From JTS-RE37 sp041743975 (GTDB taxonomy: Bacteria > Bacteroidota > Bacteroidia > Flavobacteriales > Flavobacteriaceae), in NCBI GenBank assembly GCA_041743975.1, contig JBGTLT010000116.1, positions 1 through 43,855 of the forward strand: a stretch of DNA of 43,855 nucleotides. Direction: 5' to 3'. Both the position numbers and the translations under genes were made by a program. Numbering within the stretch: the stretch's first letter is position 1; every line of letters begins with the position of its first letter. Below are positions 7,606-15,568 of the stretch, piece after piece. The notes under the pieces are model-generated. The model ran no database searches. It saw only the letters and a list, made by a program, of their open reading frames with translations, and was not told where the DNA came from.

Positions 7606-10056
7606 CTACAGGACTTTAGGATTTTTAACCTTCTGGTCCGTGAGGGCATGGGCGATCACTTCGCTCATATCCGAAACATAATGGAACGAAAGGCCTTTCA
7701 GGTACTCTGCCTTGATCTCCAGGATATCCCTCCGGTTATCTTCACACAGAATAATTTCCTTGATCCTTGCCCTTTTGGCCGCCAATATCTTCTCTTTGAT
7801 ACCCCCCACAGGCAGCACCTTGCCGCGAAGTGTAATCTCTCCGGTCATGGCCAGGCTTTTCTTCACCTTTCTCTGGGTAAAAAGCGAAGCCAGGGACGTA
7901 AGCATGGTTATACCCGCACTGGGACCGTCCTTGGGCGTAGCGCCTTCCGGAACATGAATGTGCACATTGTACCTATCAAATATCTCCGGGTTCACCCCGA
8001 ACAACTCTGCATTGGACTTGATATATTCCATTGCAATGGTAGCAGACTCTTTCATCACTTTTCCCAGGTTCCCGGTAATGTTCATGTTCCCTTTCCCTTT
8101 GGAAAGAATAGATTCTATAAAAAGGATATCCCCTCCTACACTGGTCCATGCCAGGCCCGTCACAACGCCCGCTACCTCATTGTGTTCGTATTTATCCCGT
8201 TCCATGCGTGGGGGGCCCAATACCTTTTCAATATCGGCGGAGGTTACTTTAACATCGTATTTTTCTTCGATTGCAATGGATTTTGCCGCATACCGCACCA
8301 TTTTCGCCACTTGTTTCTCCAAACTCCGAACCCCGGATTCCCGGGTATACCCCTCCACTATTTTTTCAAGTTGTTTTTTGCCGATCTTCAAATGTATCGC
8401 GGTCAGCCCATGCTCCTGCAGCTGTTTGGGCAACAAATGCCTTTTGGCAATCTCCACCTTTTCCTCAATCGTATACCCGGTGACATTGATAATCTCCATT
8501 CGGTCCAGCAATGCAGGCTGTATATTGGACAAATTGTTGGCGGTGGCAATGAACATTACCTTGGATAGGTCATATCCCATTTCCAGGAAATTATCGTGAA
8601 AATCATTGTTTTGTTCCGGATCCAGAACTTCCAGCATGGCTGAAGACGGGTCCCCCTGGTGGCTGTTGGACAATTTATCTATCTCATCCAGAATAAAAAC
8701 AGGGTTGGACGTCCCTGCTTTCCGTAAATTCTGAATTATTCGCCCAGGCATGGCCCCGATATAGGTCTTTCGATGGCCCCTTATTTCCCCTTCATCCCGC
8801 AAACCACCCAATGACATCCTTACATATTTCCTGCCCATTGCCTCGGCAACCGATTTCCCCAGGGAAGTCTTCCCTACCCCCGGGGGACCATACAGGCAAA
8901 GTATAGGCGATTTCATATCATTACGCAATTTCAGGACAGCCAGGTATTCAATGATCCTGCGTTTCACATCTTCCAGCCCGTAGTGATCCCTGTCCAGTAT
9001 CCTTTGGGCCCTTTTAAGATCGAATTTATCTTTGGAATATTCGTTCCATGGCAATTCAAGGAGGAGGTCTAAATAATTTCTCTGGATGGAATATTCCGCA
9101 ACCTGGGGGTTCATCCGCTGCATTTTGCCCAACTCGCGCTCAAAATGTTCCTTGACTTTTTTACCCCATTTCTTTTTTTGCGCAAGCACCTGCATCTCCT
9201 GGATTTCCTCATCATAGGAAACCCCGCCCAGTTCTTCCTGGATCGTCTTCATCTGTTGGTGGAGGAAGTATTCACGCTGCTGCTGGTCCATATCATTCCG
9301 CACCTTCGACTGGATGTCATTCTTCAGGGCCAGTTTCTGCATTTCCACATTCATATATTTCAATGTGGCCAATGCCCTATCCTGTAAATTGCTGATCTCC
9401 AGCAGCTGTTGCTTCTCCCTGACGGAGAGGTTCAGGTTGGAAGAGACAAAATTGATCAGGAAAGAGTTACTTTGAATGTTTTTGATGGCGAAAGAGGCCT
9501 CGCTGGGGATATTTGGGTTATCCCGGATTATCCTTAGGGCCAGTTCCTTGATGGACTCAATGATGGCCTTGAATTCTTCGTTATGCTGATCAGGTTTTTC
9601 CTCCTTCGCTTCGCGGATAGTGGCATTCATATACGGTTTCTCCGTTAGGACCTCAGCTATTTCAAAACGTTTCTTTCCCTGAATGATCACCGTGGTGTTC
9701 CCATCGGGCATCTGAAGTACCCGCAATATTTTGGCGACGGTCCCCAGTGTATTGATATCCTTGATACCGGGGTTTTCAACCTCTTCGTCCTTTTGGGATA
9801 CCACGCCTATTACCTTGGTGCCATTATTGGCATCTTTTACCAGGCTTATGGATTTGTCCCTTCCGGCTGTGATGGGTATAACCACCCCGGGAAACAATAC
9901 CGTATTGCGCAAAGGCAAAATGGGCAGGGTCTCCGGGAGGCCTTCATTGTTCATTTCTTCCTCATCTTCGGGCGTCAGCAAGGGTATCAGGTCCGATTCA
10001 TCATCAATCCCCTGCAACGACATATTGTCAAAATTTGAAAATTTTATATCTCCCAT
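7606..10056 (-). CDS. lon: ATP-dependent protease La (Lon)
   Basis: Cytosolic AAA+ serine protease for damaged and regulatory proteins. It has an N-terminal LON substrate-binding domain (LPILPLRNTVLFPGVVIPI), a coiled middle region, Walker A GPPGVGKTS, Walker B VFILDEIDK and a protease domain with the Ser-Lys dyad: Ser in PKDGPSAG (near residue 713 from the ATG) and the second Lys of GGIKEK (near 756). Length about 816 is normal for Bacteroidota. I chose the ATG at 10056 (MGDIKFSNFDNMSLQ). A TTG start at 10074 would add six residues (MTGNID) and is less likely. The upstream 200 bp separate it from a divergent ECF sigma gene. Confidence 0.95.
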   Translation of the reverse strand: MGDIKFSNFDNMSLQGIDDESDLIPLLTPEDEEEMNNEGLPETLPILPLRNTVLFPGVVIPITAGRDKSISLVKDANNGTKVIGVVSQKDEEVENPGIKDINTLGTVAKILRVLQMPDGNTTVIIQGKKRFEIAEVLTEKPYMNATIREAKEEKPDQHNEEFKAIIESIKELALRIIRDNPNIPSEASFAIKNIQSNSFLINFVSSNLNLSVREKQQLLEISNLQDRALATLKYMNVEMQKLALKNDIQSKVRNDMDQQQREYFLHQQMKTIQEELGGVSYDEEIQEMQVLAQKKKWGKKVKEHFERELGKMQRMNPQVAEYSIQRNYLDLLLELPWNEYSKDKFDLKRAQRILDRDHYGLEDVKRRIIEYLAVLKLRNDMKSPILCLYGPPGVGKTSLGKSVAEAMGRKYVRMSLGGLRDEGEIRGHRKTYIGAMPGRIIQNLRKAGTSNPVFILDEIDKLSNSHQGDPSSAMLEVLDPEQNNDFHDNFLEMGYDLSKVMFIATANNLSNIQPALLDRMEIINVTGYTIEEKVEIAKRHLLPKQLQEHGLTAIHLKIGKKQLEKIVEGYTRESGVRSLEKQVAKMVRYAAKSIAIEEKYDVKVTSADIEKVLGPPRMERDKYEHNEVAGVVTGLAWTSVGGDILFIESILSKGKGNMNITGNLGKVMKESATIAMEYIKSNAELFGVNPEIFDRYNVHIHVPEGATPKDGPSAGITMLTSLASLFTQRKVKKSLAMTGEITLRGKVLPVGGIKEKILAAKRARIKEIILCEDNRRDILEIKAEYLKGLSFHYVSDMSEVIAHALTDQKVKNPKVL

Positions 10057-10224
10057 ATCTATATTTCCAGTCAATCTGTCATAATAAGACAGTTCTTCGC
10101 AATACTTAATTCAATCTCATCTATCATAACCTCCTGGTTTCCAATGGATTTAAGCTCCCTGGAAATCATGGCTTCCCTCTATCAGGACAATTCTTATGCC
10201 AAGAACACAATAATTTTCCTTTAA

Positions 10225-10256
10225 ACTGTAACAATCACTAAATTGATTCATCTATA
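10225..10256 (+). promoter_or_regulatory. possible ECF-type promoter of the first sigma operon
   Basis: ACTGTAACAA (10225-10234), then 16 nt, then TCTATA (10251-10256), 18 nt before the start codon. The same 10-mer lies at almost the same distance before the second ECF sigma gene (40755-40764). Assignment as a -35-like element recognised by an ECF sigma factor is inference. Confidence 0.4.
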
Positions 10257-10274
10257 CAACAAAGCCTTTACCTT

Positions 10275-10826
10275 TTGAGCCCACATAGTGAACATACCGA
10301 AGACCTGTTACAGGCCTGTTTGGAAGGAAAACCAAGTGCACAACTGGAAATTTACAATCGCTATTACAAAGCCATGTACAACACGGCCCTGAGGATTGTA
10401 AAGGACAGTGCGGAAGCCGAAGATGTTATGCAGGAATCGTTTTTAAACGCATTCACAAAACTGCACACTTTTAAAGGGGATGTCAGTTTCGGGGCCTGGT
10501 TGAAAAGAATTGTGATCAACAATAGTATATACCATTACAGAAAGCAGCAGAAAATGCAGGAAGTTGGTCTTGAGGGTATAATGTACAAGGTCGAAGATAA
10601 TGATGAAATTGTTTCGGATCATGGTGAAACAGGACTAAAGGCTCAAAAGGTACTGGATGCCATGAAACGGTTAAAGGATAATTACAGAATTTCTTTGACC
10701 TTACATTTAATCGAAGGGTATGACTACGAAGAGGTGAGCAAGATCATGGATATCAGTTACGCCAATTGCCGGACGACGATTTCCAGGGCAAAGGAAAGTC
10801 TTAGAAAAAAAATGATAAAGGCATGA
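10275..10826 (+). CDS. RNA polymerase sigma factor, ECF subfamily
   Basis: A 183-residue sigma-70-family factor. Region 2 spans about residues 22-92 (YNRYYKAMYNTALRIV, SAEAEDVMQESFLNAFTKL, GAWLKRIVINNSIYHYRKQ) and region 4 about 125-180 (LHLIEGYDYEEVSKIMDIS, NCRTTISRAKESLRKKM). Regions 1 and 3 are absent, which defines the ECF class. The start appears to be TTG at 10275; no ATG lies upstream in frame, and the first internal ATG would remove part of region 2. The next gene begins 3 nt after the stop, so translation is probably coupled. It likely directs RNA polymerase to envelope-stress promoters, including its own (inference). Confidence 0.9.
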   Translation: MSPHSEHTEDLLQACLEGKPSAQLEIYNRYYKAMYNTALRIVKDSAEAEDVMQESFLNAFTKLHTFKGDVSFGAWLKRIVINNSIYHYRKQQKMQEVGLEGIMYKVEDNDEIVSDHGETGLKAQKVLDAMKRLKDNYRISLTLHLIEGYDYEEVSKIMDISYANCRTTISRAKESLRKKMIKA

Positions 10827-10829
10827 GTT

Positions 10830-11390
10830 ATGAATGAAGAAAGTATAGATAAGCTATTCAGGGAATTACAGGGGAAATTTGATGTTGCGAGTCCGGATGA
10901 AGGGCACCAACAGCGGTTCCTGGAGAAATTGAATGCTTCAAAAGGAGTAGTGACGCTAAAGCGGGAAAAAAATCGCTGGTGGAAGACGCTGTCCATCGCT
11001 GCCTCCGTGGCCCTCTTATGTGCAGTGGGTATCGGGTTGCTGAACAAGCCACCAACACTGGAAGAGCAGGTTGCCAAAATTTCACCGGAGGTGTCCCAGT
11101 CCCAGTTATATTTTGCCAGCCTTATTGAGGAACAGGTTAAGGAACTGGAAAGTGAAAGTACCCCCGGGACCCGAAAAATGATAGACGATACCTTGCTGCA
11201 GCTCAATAAGCTCGAAAATGATTACCAGCGCCTGGAACAGGATCTCCTTAAGGGAGGAAACAGCAAACTCCTGCTCAGCGCAATGATTACAAACTTCCAA
11301 ACCCGCATCGACCTCTTACAGGATGTTATGGACCAAATAGAACAAATAAAAAATCTAAAACCCTACGATGATGAGAAATTTTCCATTTAA
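10830..11390 (+). CDS. putative anti-sigma factor, single-pass membrane protein
   Basis: A 186-residue protein with a short basic cytoplasmic N-terminal part, one transmembrane segment at about residues 52-72 (WKTLSIAASVALLCAVGIG), then a periplasmic region predicted helical and rich in Glu, Leu and Gln. The coiled-coil-like part (LLQLNKLENDYQRLEQDLL, about 125-143) contains no recognisable zinc-binding anti-sigma motif. I do not recognise a named family with certainty. The anti-sigma role is inferred from position, three bases after an ECF sigma gene, and from topology. Its 3' end overlaps the following gene by 23 bp. Confidence 0.65.
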   Translation: MNEESIDKLFRELQGKFDVASPDEGHQQRFLEKLNASKGVVTLKREKNRWWKTLSIAASVALLCAVGIGLLNKPPTLEEQVAKISPEVSQSQLYFASLIEEQVKELESESTPGTRKMIDDTLLQLNKLENDYQRLEQDLLKGGNSKLLLSAMITNFQTRIDLLQDVMDQIEQIKNLKPYDDEKFSI

Positions 11391-12462
11391 CTATACATTT
11401 TTACTCTTCCTGCTTGTCCCGGCGGTTATACTGGCCCATGACGGACCGCTTAATGGCAGGTATACCAAGGAAAAAACAATCAAAAAGGAGTTCCAGGTAA
11501 GTGCTGATGCTTTATTGAAGGTTAGCAACAGCTACGGCAACCTTACACTTACATCCTGGAACGAGAACAGGGTGGTTATTGAGGTCCATATAAAGACCAA
11601 TGGCAACAATGAGGAAAAGGTGCAAAAAAAACTGGAGGAGATCGATGTGGATTTTGAAGCCAGCAACGGCATGGTTTCCGCAAGAACGATATTCAATAAG
11701 GAAAAGAGCAATTGGGGCTGGAACTGGGGAAACAGTAACAACGTGAACATGCAGATCAATTATATCATCAAGCTACCTGTAAAGAATAACGTTCAGCTCG
11801 GCAATGATTACGGCAATATCAGCCTGGACAGAATTGACGGGCATGCTAAAATAAGCTGTGATTACGGTCGATTGGAGATTGGGGAGTTGCATGGACGCAA
11901 TAACGACCTCAGTTTCGATTATACATCCAAATCGAGTATCGGCTTTATCAACAGCGGTCATATTTCGGCAGATTATTCCGGATTTACCATCGGGAAAGCA
12001 GGAGACCTGAACATCAGTGCAGATTATACGGATGCCACGGTCCGGCAAATGGAAAACCTGGAATATTCCAGTGACTATGGCAACCTGGATGTCGGGGAAG
12101 CCCGCAATGTAAAAGGTAATGGAGACTATATCAACGTAAAGCTGGGTACCCTCCATGGCCATGTGGATATCAATGCAGATTATGGCTCCATAAAGATTGA
12201 CCGTTTGGCGGAAGATGCCGGAAATGTCAATATCAATACAGATTACACGGGGATAAAGATCGGCAGCGACCCCAGCTATCATTTTGATTTTGAAATCACA
12301 ACGGAATATGCCGGAGTAAGCGGTATGGATGGTTTTGAGCTATCGATCAGTAAGGAGAAATCCAGTGAACGTTATTACAAAGGGTATTATGGGAAATCCA
12401 GTAGCGGCAACAATGTAAACATCAACAGCTCCTATGGCAGCATATCTTTCTATCAAAATTAA
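11368..12462 (+). CDS. exported DUF4097-like repeat protein (predicted beta-helix)
   Basis: A 364-residue protein with an N-terminal signal peptide (FLLFLLVPAVILAHD, residues about 11-25). Residues 35-145 form the head of the DUF4097 type (LKVSNSYGNLTLTSWNEN). From residue 147 to about 320 there are ten turns, each opening with a DY (once EY) pair, spaced 17-21 residues, which fits a right-handed beta-helix with a stacked tyrosine ladder. DUF4097 domains occur in LiaX- and PspC-type envelope-stress systems in other phyla. Here the gene overlaps the putative anti-sigma gene and is very probably in the same operon. Surface, periplasmic or outer-membrane location cannot be decided. No sorting domain or lipobox is seen. 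Confidence 0.75.
   Translation: MMRNFPFNYTFLLFLLVPAVILAHDGPLNGRYTKEKTIKKEFQVSADALLKVSNSYGNLTLTSWNENRVVIEVHIKTNGNNEEKVQKKLEEIDVDFEASNGMVSARTIFNKEKSNWGWNWGNSNNVNMQINYIIKLPVKNNVQLGNDYGNISLDRIDGHAKISCDYGRLEIGELHGRNNDLSFDYTSKSSIGFINSGHISADYSGFTIGKAGDLNISADYTDATVRQMENLEYSSDYGNLDVGEARNVKGNGDYINVKLGTLHGHVDINADYGSIKIDRLAEDAGNVNINTDYTGIKIGSDPSYHFDFEITTEYAGVSGMDGFELSISKEKSSERYYKGYYGKSSSGNNVNINSSYGSISFYQN
11806..12327 (+). repeat. ten-copy degenerate Asp-Tyr repeat in the DUF4097-like protein
   Basis: In the encoded protein, D/E-Y pairs at residues 147, 165, 184, 202, 219, 236, 253, 271, 292 and 313 head successive units such as DYGNISLDRI, DYGRLEIGEL and DYGSIKIDRL. The DNA copies are diverged, so this is an old protein-level repeat and not a recent duplication. 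Confidence 0.8.
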
Positions 12463-12486
12463 CAACTACATTAAAAGTATTTCGCG

Positions 12487-13221
12487 ATGAAAAAAACAAC
12501 ATCATTCCTTGTGGCCCTCTTTATGATAGCCACGGTACAGGCCCAATGGGGTAAAAAAATTAAGGGTAATGGGAACGTGGTCACTGAGGAGAGAACCACA
12601 GGGTCATATGAGGGAGTGTCGGTATCGGGCTGGTTCGATGTGGAACTGGTAGATGGAAAGGAAGGTGGACTGACCATCAAGGGAGAGGAAAACCTGCTCG
12701 AATACATAATAACCGAGGTAAAGGAGGGTGACCTGGTCATCCGGGTGGAAAAAGGAGTTCAGATTCAGCCATCGTCCTGGAAAAAAGATAATGCCATCCT
12801 GATTACAGTCCCAGTGGAAAGTATTAGCAGAGTTGCCTTATCCGGTTCCGGGGATATTGTTGGCAAAAAGAAACTGGAGGCAACAAATTTCTCCGCCAGT
12901 ACGTCGGGTTCCGGAGATATTACACTCGATGTCGAAGCTGATAGCATGGAAGCTTCCATGTCCGGGTCGGGGGATATGCAGCTAAGGGGGAAGGCAGGTA
13001 ACTTTGAGGTACGTATCTCCGGATCGGGTGATGTAAATGCCTTCGACCTGGAGGCGGATACGGTAGAAGCCACCGTTTCAGGGTCTGCGGATATCGAGGT
13101 AACAGTGCATGAGTTGCTCAAGGCGCGGGTATCCGGATCAGGCAATATAGAGTATAAGGGGGATCCGAAAAAAATAGACAGCAAATCTTCCGGTTCCGGG
13201 GATATCACCAAAGCAGGGTAA
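12487..13221 (+). CDS. exported head-GIN/DUF2807 domain protein
   Basis: A 244-residue protein with signal peptide MKKTTSFLVALFMIATVQAQ. The N-terminal part (GNGNVVTEERTTGSYEGVSV) and the C-terminal run of SGSGD motifs are characteristic of DUF2807 (head GIN domain, putative auto-transporter adhesin family). Seven SGSGD-like turns (residues 119-239) have a period of about 18-21 residues, again predicting a beta-helix. It follows the DUF4097-like gene by 24 bp on the same strand and probably completes the sigma/anti-sigma operon. Its molecular role is unknown; a surface or periplasmic structural part of an envelope-stress response is the likeliest reading. Confidence 0.85.
   Translation: MKKTTSFLVALFMIATVQAQWGKKIKGNGNVVTEERTTGSYEGVSVSGWFDVELVDGKEGGLTIKGEENLLEYIITEVKEGDLVIRVEKGVQIQPSSWKKDNAILITVPVESISRVALSGSGDIVGKKKLEATNFSASTSGSGDITLDVEADSMEASMSGSGDMQLRGKAGNFEVRISGSGDVNAFDLEADTVEATVSGSADIEVTVHELLKARVSGSGNIEYKGDPKKIDSKSSGSGDITKAG
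12841..13203 (+). repeat. seven-copy SGSGD repeat in the DUF2807 protein
   Basis: SGSGD or a near variant (SGSAD, SGSGN) starts at residues 119, 140, 159, 178, 198, 216 and 235, that is every 18-21 residues, with strand-like segments between. It is a protein-level repeat; the DNA units differ in wobble positions. Confidence 0.85.
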
Positions 13222-13258
13222 AACCCTAACAAATAACATCAGAAAACGAACGGCAATC

Positions 13259-13308
13259 AAGTCCTGACCCAGCCTCCCTTCCACAGGGACAGCCGGAAGT
13301 CAGGGCTT
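13259..13308. terminator. possible hairpin terminator between convergent genes
   Basis: Arms AAGTCCTGAC (13259-13268) and GTCAGGGCTT (13299-13308) pair over 10 bp with one G-U. The right arm covers the stop codon of the UMF1 gene. There is no clear T-run, so it is a weak call. Confidence 0.35.
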
Positions 13309-14622
13309 CTTGCTGACACGAATCAGCAGCAAAACCCCGATTACAAAAAAAAGCGTGAGAAAGATAGTGGCATCCCGCATACTGCCAGTGGATTGCGCCA
13401 CAAATCCGTAGAGGAAGGTCCCGATGACGATCCCGATCTTTTCGGCTACATCATAAAAACTAAAGAAGGAGGCGGTATCGGTCGTTACCGGTAAAAATTT
13501 GGAGTAGGTGGACCGGGAAAGGGCCTGAATGCCACCCATCACCATGCCAACACACCCTGCCGCGATGTAAAATTCCAGGGGTGTCACCACAAAATAAGCA
13601 TACACACAAATAAATATCCAGAGCAGGTTCAACACTATCAGGGTTTTGATGTTCCCAAATTTGCCCGAAGCCCGTGCCGTTGCCGTGGCCCCCAAAATAG
13701 CTACTATCTGGATCACCAAAATACTGATGATCAACCCGGTTGTCCGTTCGCTGTCAGAACCCCAATGGATCTCCTCCTCCCCAAAATATGTAGCGATAAG
13801 CATAACTGTCTGTACGGCCATGCTGTAGACAAAAAAGGCGCCGAGATACCGCTTTAAACGAACTTCATCCCCTAATTGGCGCCAAACTCCCTTCAGTTCC
13901 CGAAAACCATTTAAAACCACGTTGGTGCGTACACCTTCCTTTTTGAACCCTTTAGGCAGGTGATAGAAGGTATACTGGCTAAATATAATCCACCAGATAC
14001 CCACCGATACAAAAGAGTATTTCATGGCTTTGATCTCAGCAGCCCCGGAGGCATCCGATTCAATGCCGAATACGGTGGGTTGCATCACCATGGCGAGGTT
14101 GATGAGCAGGAGGATGACACTCCCGATATACCCCATCGAAAACCCACGGGCACTCACCCTGTCCTGCTGCTCCGGAAAGGCAATATCCGGAAGGTAGGAG
14201 TTATTGATCGCAAAACTAACCCAGAAGCCTACCAGTCCGAAAAAATAACAAACCAGGCCAGGATAAATGTGATCCAGGGAAAACCAGTAAAGGCCTATAC
14301 ATGAAATCCCCCCCAGGTAGCAAAAAAACTGCATGAACACCTTCTTGTTCCCTAAGTAATCTGCTACCCCGGAAATCAGTGGGGTTATCACAGCTATAAA
14401 CAGGAAAGCCGCGGATGTCACATAGCTGATAAGCGGTGCACGGGCTATTTCGCCGCCAAATACGGTGACCTTTTCAATATTGGAAATACGGAAAAGCGCG
14501 CCGTAATATATTGGGAATATGGACGAGGCTATCACCAGGCTATAGACGGAATTGGCCCAATCATAAAACGCCCAGGCATTCAGGAGTTTTTTGCTGCCTT
14601 TAACCGCCAATGTCTTTGCCAT
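13300..14622 (-). CDS. MFS transporter, UMF1 / ATG22-like family
   Basis: A 440-residue integral membrane protein with about 11-12 hydrophobic segments across its length. The N-terminal signature LLNAWAFYDWANSVYSLVIAS (about residues 13-33) is the hallmark of the UMF1/ATG22-like branch of the major facilitator superfamily. The later GGIQALSRSTYSKFLP loop also fits. The substrate is unknown; ATG22 in yeast exports amino acids from the vacuole, but this cannot be carried over. It is convergent with the DUF2807 gene and lies 75 bp downstream of the interrupted M48 gene on the same strand. Confidence 0.88.
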   Translation of the reverse strand: MAKTLAVKGSKKLLNAWAFYDWANSVYSLVIASSIFPIYYGALFRISNIEKVTVFGGEIARAPLISYVTSAAFLFIAVITPLISGVADYLGNKKVFMQFFCYLGGISCIGLYWFSLDHIYPGLVCYFFGLVGFWVSFAINNSYLPDIAFPEQQDRVSARGFSMGYIGSVILLLINLAMVMQPTVFGIESDASGAAEIKAMKYSFVSVGIWWIIFSQYTFYHLPKGFKKEGVRTNVVLNGFRELKGVWRQLGDEVRLKRYLGAFFVYSMAVQTVMLIATYFGEEEIHWGSDSERTTGLIISILVIQIVAILGATATARASGKFGNIKTLIVLNLLWIFICVYAYFVVTPLEFYIAAGCVGMVMGGIQALSRSTYSKFLPVTTDTASFFSFYDVAEKIGIVIGTFLYGFVAQSTGSMRDATIFLTLFFVIGVLLLIRVSKKP

Positions 14623-14697
14623 CTCTCAAACTAAAGCTGCCCCTATCCGGAAAAGTTTTTCAATATACAATTATATTGGGATACTGGTAACACCTGC

Positions 14698-15507
14698 CTA
14701 TTCAAATTTGGTAACCCCGTATTTCGCAGCCTCCTGTTTTGCCAATGGTGCCCAGTTGGCCAGGTTGTTGATCCGGGTATCATTAGACGGGTGGGTGCTT
14801 AAAAATTCAGGGGGGGAACCGCCTCCGGCTTTTGCCTTCATCCGCTTCCACAATTCGGCAGCCTCATCGGGGTTATACCCCGCAATTGCCATAATTTGAA
14901 GCCCTATCCGGTCCGCTTCCGTCTCCTGGCTCCTACTGAACGGCAGCATGATCCCTACGTTGGAGCCTACACCATAAGCCTGGTTGAAAAGGTTTCGTTT
15001 CTCCGGATCCTGTATAGCAATGTTCCCGGCTACTGCTCCGATCTGTTGCAGGGTACCTGCACTCATCCGTTGGGCCCCATGATCAGCAAGGGCATGGGCG
15101 ACTTCATGGCCCATGATCACCGCAACACCGGTTTCGCCCTGGGCAATGGGCAATATTCCGGTATAGAAGACCACCTAACCTCCGGGCATGGCCCAGGCGT
15201 TGACCAGTGTGTCTTTTACCAATTTATATTCCCATCGGTAATCCTTCAGGTAACCCGGGTATCCGTTGGCTGATAGCCAGCGCTCGGCGGCCGAAGCTAC
15301 GCGCTGGCCCACTTTATTGATCATTTGGGCTTCGGAGGTTCCCTCTACCACATTGTTTTCCTCCAAAAACTGGTCGTATTGGGCAAATGCCATTGGGAAG
15401 ATCTGGCTGTTGGGATAAAAATTCAACACCTTTTTACCGGTGAAGGGGTTGGTCTTACAGGCCGCAAGAGCCATGCAAAACGCCATTAGTACAATTATTT
15501 TTTTCAT
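14698..15507 (-). pseudogene. M48-family metalloprotease lipoprotein, interrupted by an in-frame TAG
   Basis: The minus strand encodes a periplasmic M48 peptidase in a single reading frame, apart from a TAG at 15177-15175. The first part, from the ATG at 15507, has a lipobox (MALAAC, Cys17) and ends NAWAMPGG. After the stop the frame continues VVFYTGILPI, the zinc motif HEVAH (about 134-138) and the third ligand in SQETEADRIG. Family members read MPGGKVVFYTGIL, so a Lys codon AAG has become TAG by one A-to-T change. No frameshift is needed. The codon after TAG is GTG, so reinitiation could give a C-terminal fragment holding the zinc site without a signal peptide. A sequencing error is a serious alternative. 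I chose ATG 15507; a start at 15537 would add ten residues before the signal peptide. Confidence 0.8.
15175..15177 (-). other. in-frame amber codon in the M48 gene
   Basis: The coding-strand context is GGAGGT-TAG-GTGGTC, at the place where the family has GG-K-VV. It separates the lipoprotein half from the zinc-site half in an unbroken frame. Confidence 0.85.
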
Positions 15508-15568
15508 CTTGTTAATTTTAATGTTACACGAAATCAATCATCAGAATAGGCAGTATAAAATGTACTGC

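Noticed and set aside
7648..8568. Long open frame (about 300 codons) on the plus strand antisense to lon
   Set aside because: It lies wholly inside lon, has no recognisable domain and an implausible composition (rich in His, Cys and Phe runs). It is a shadow of codon bias in lon.
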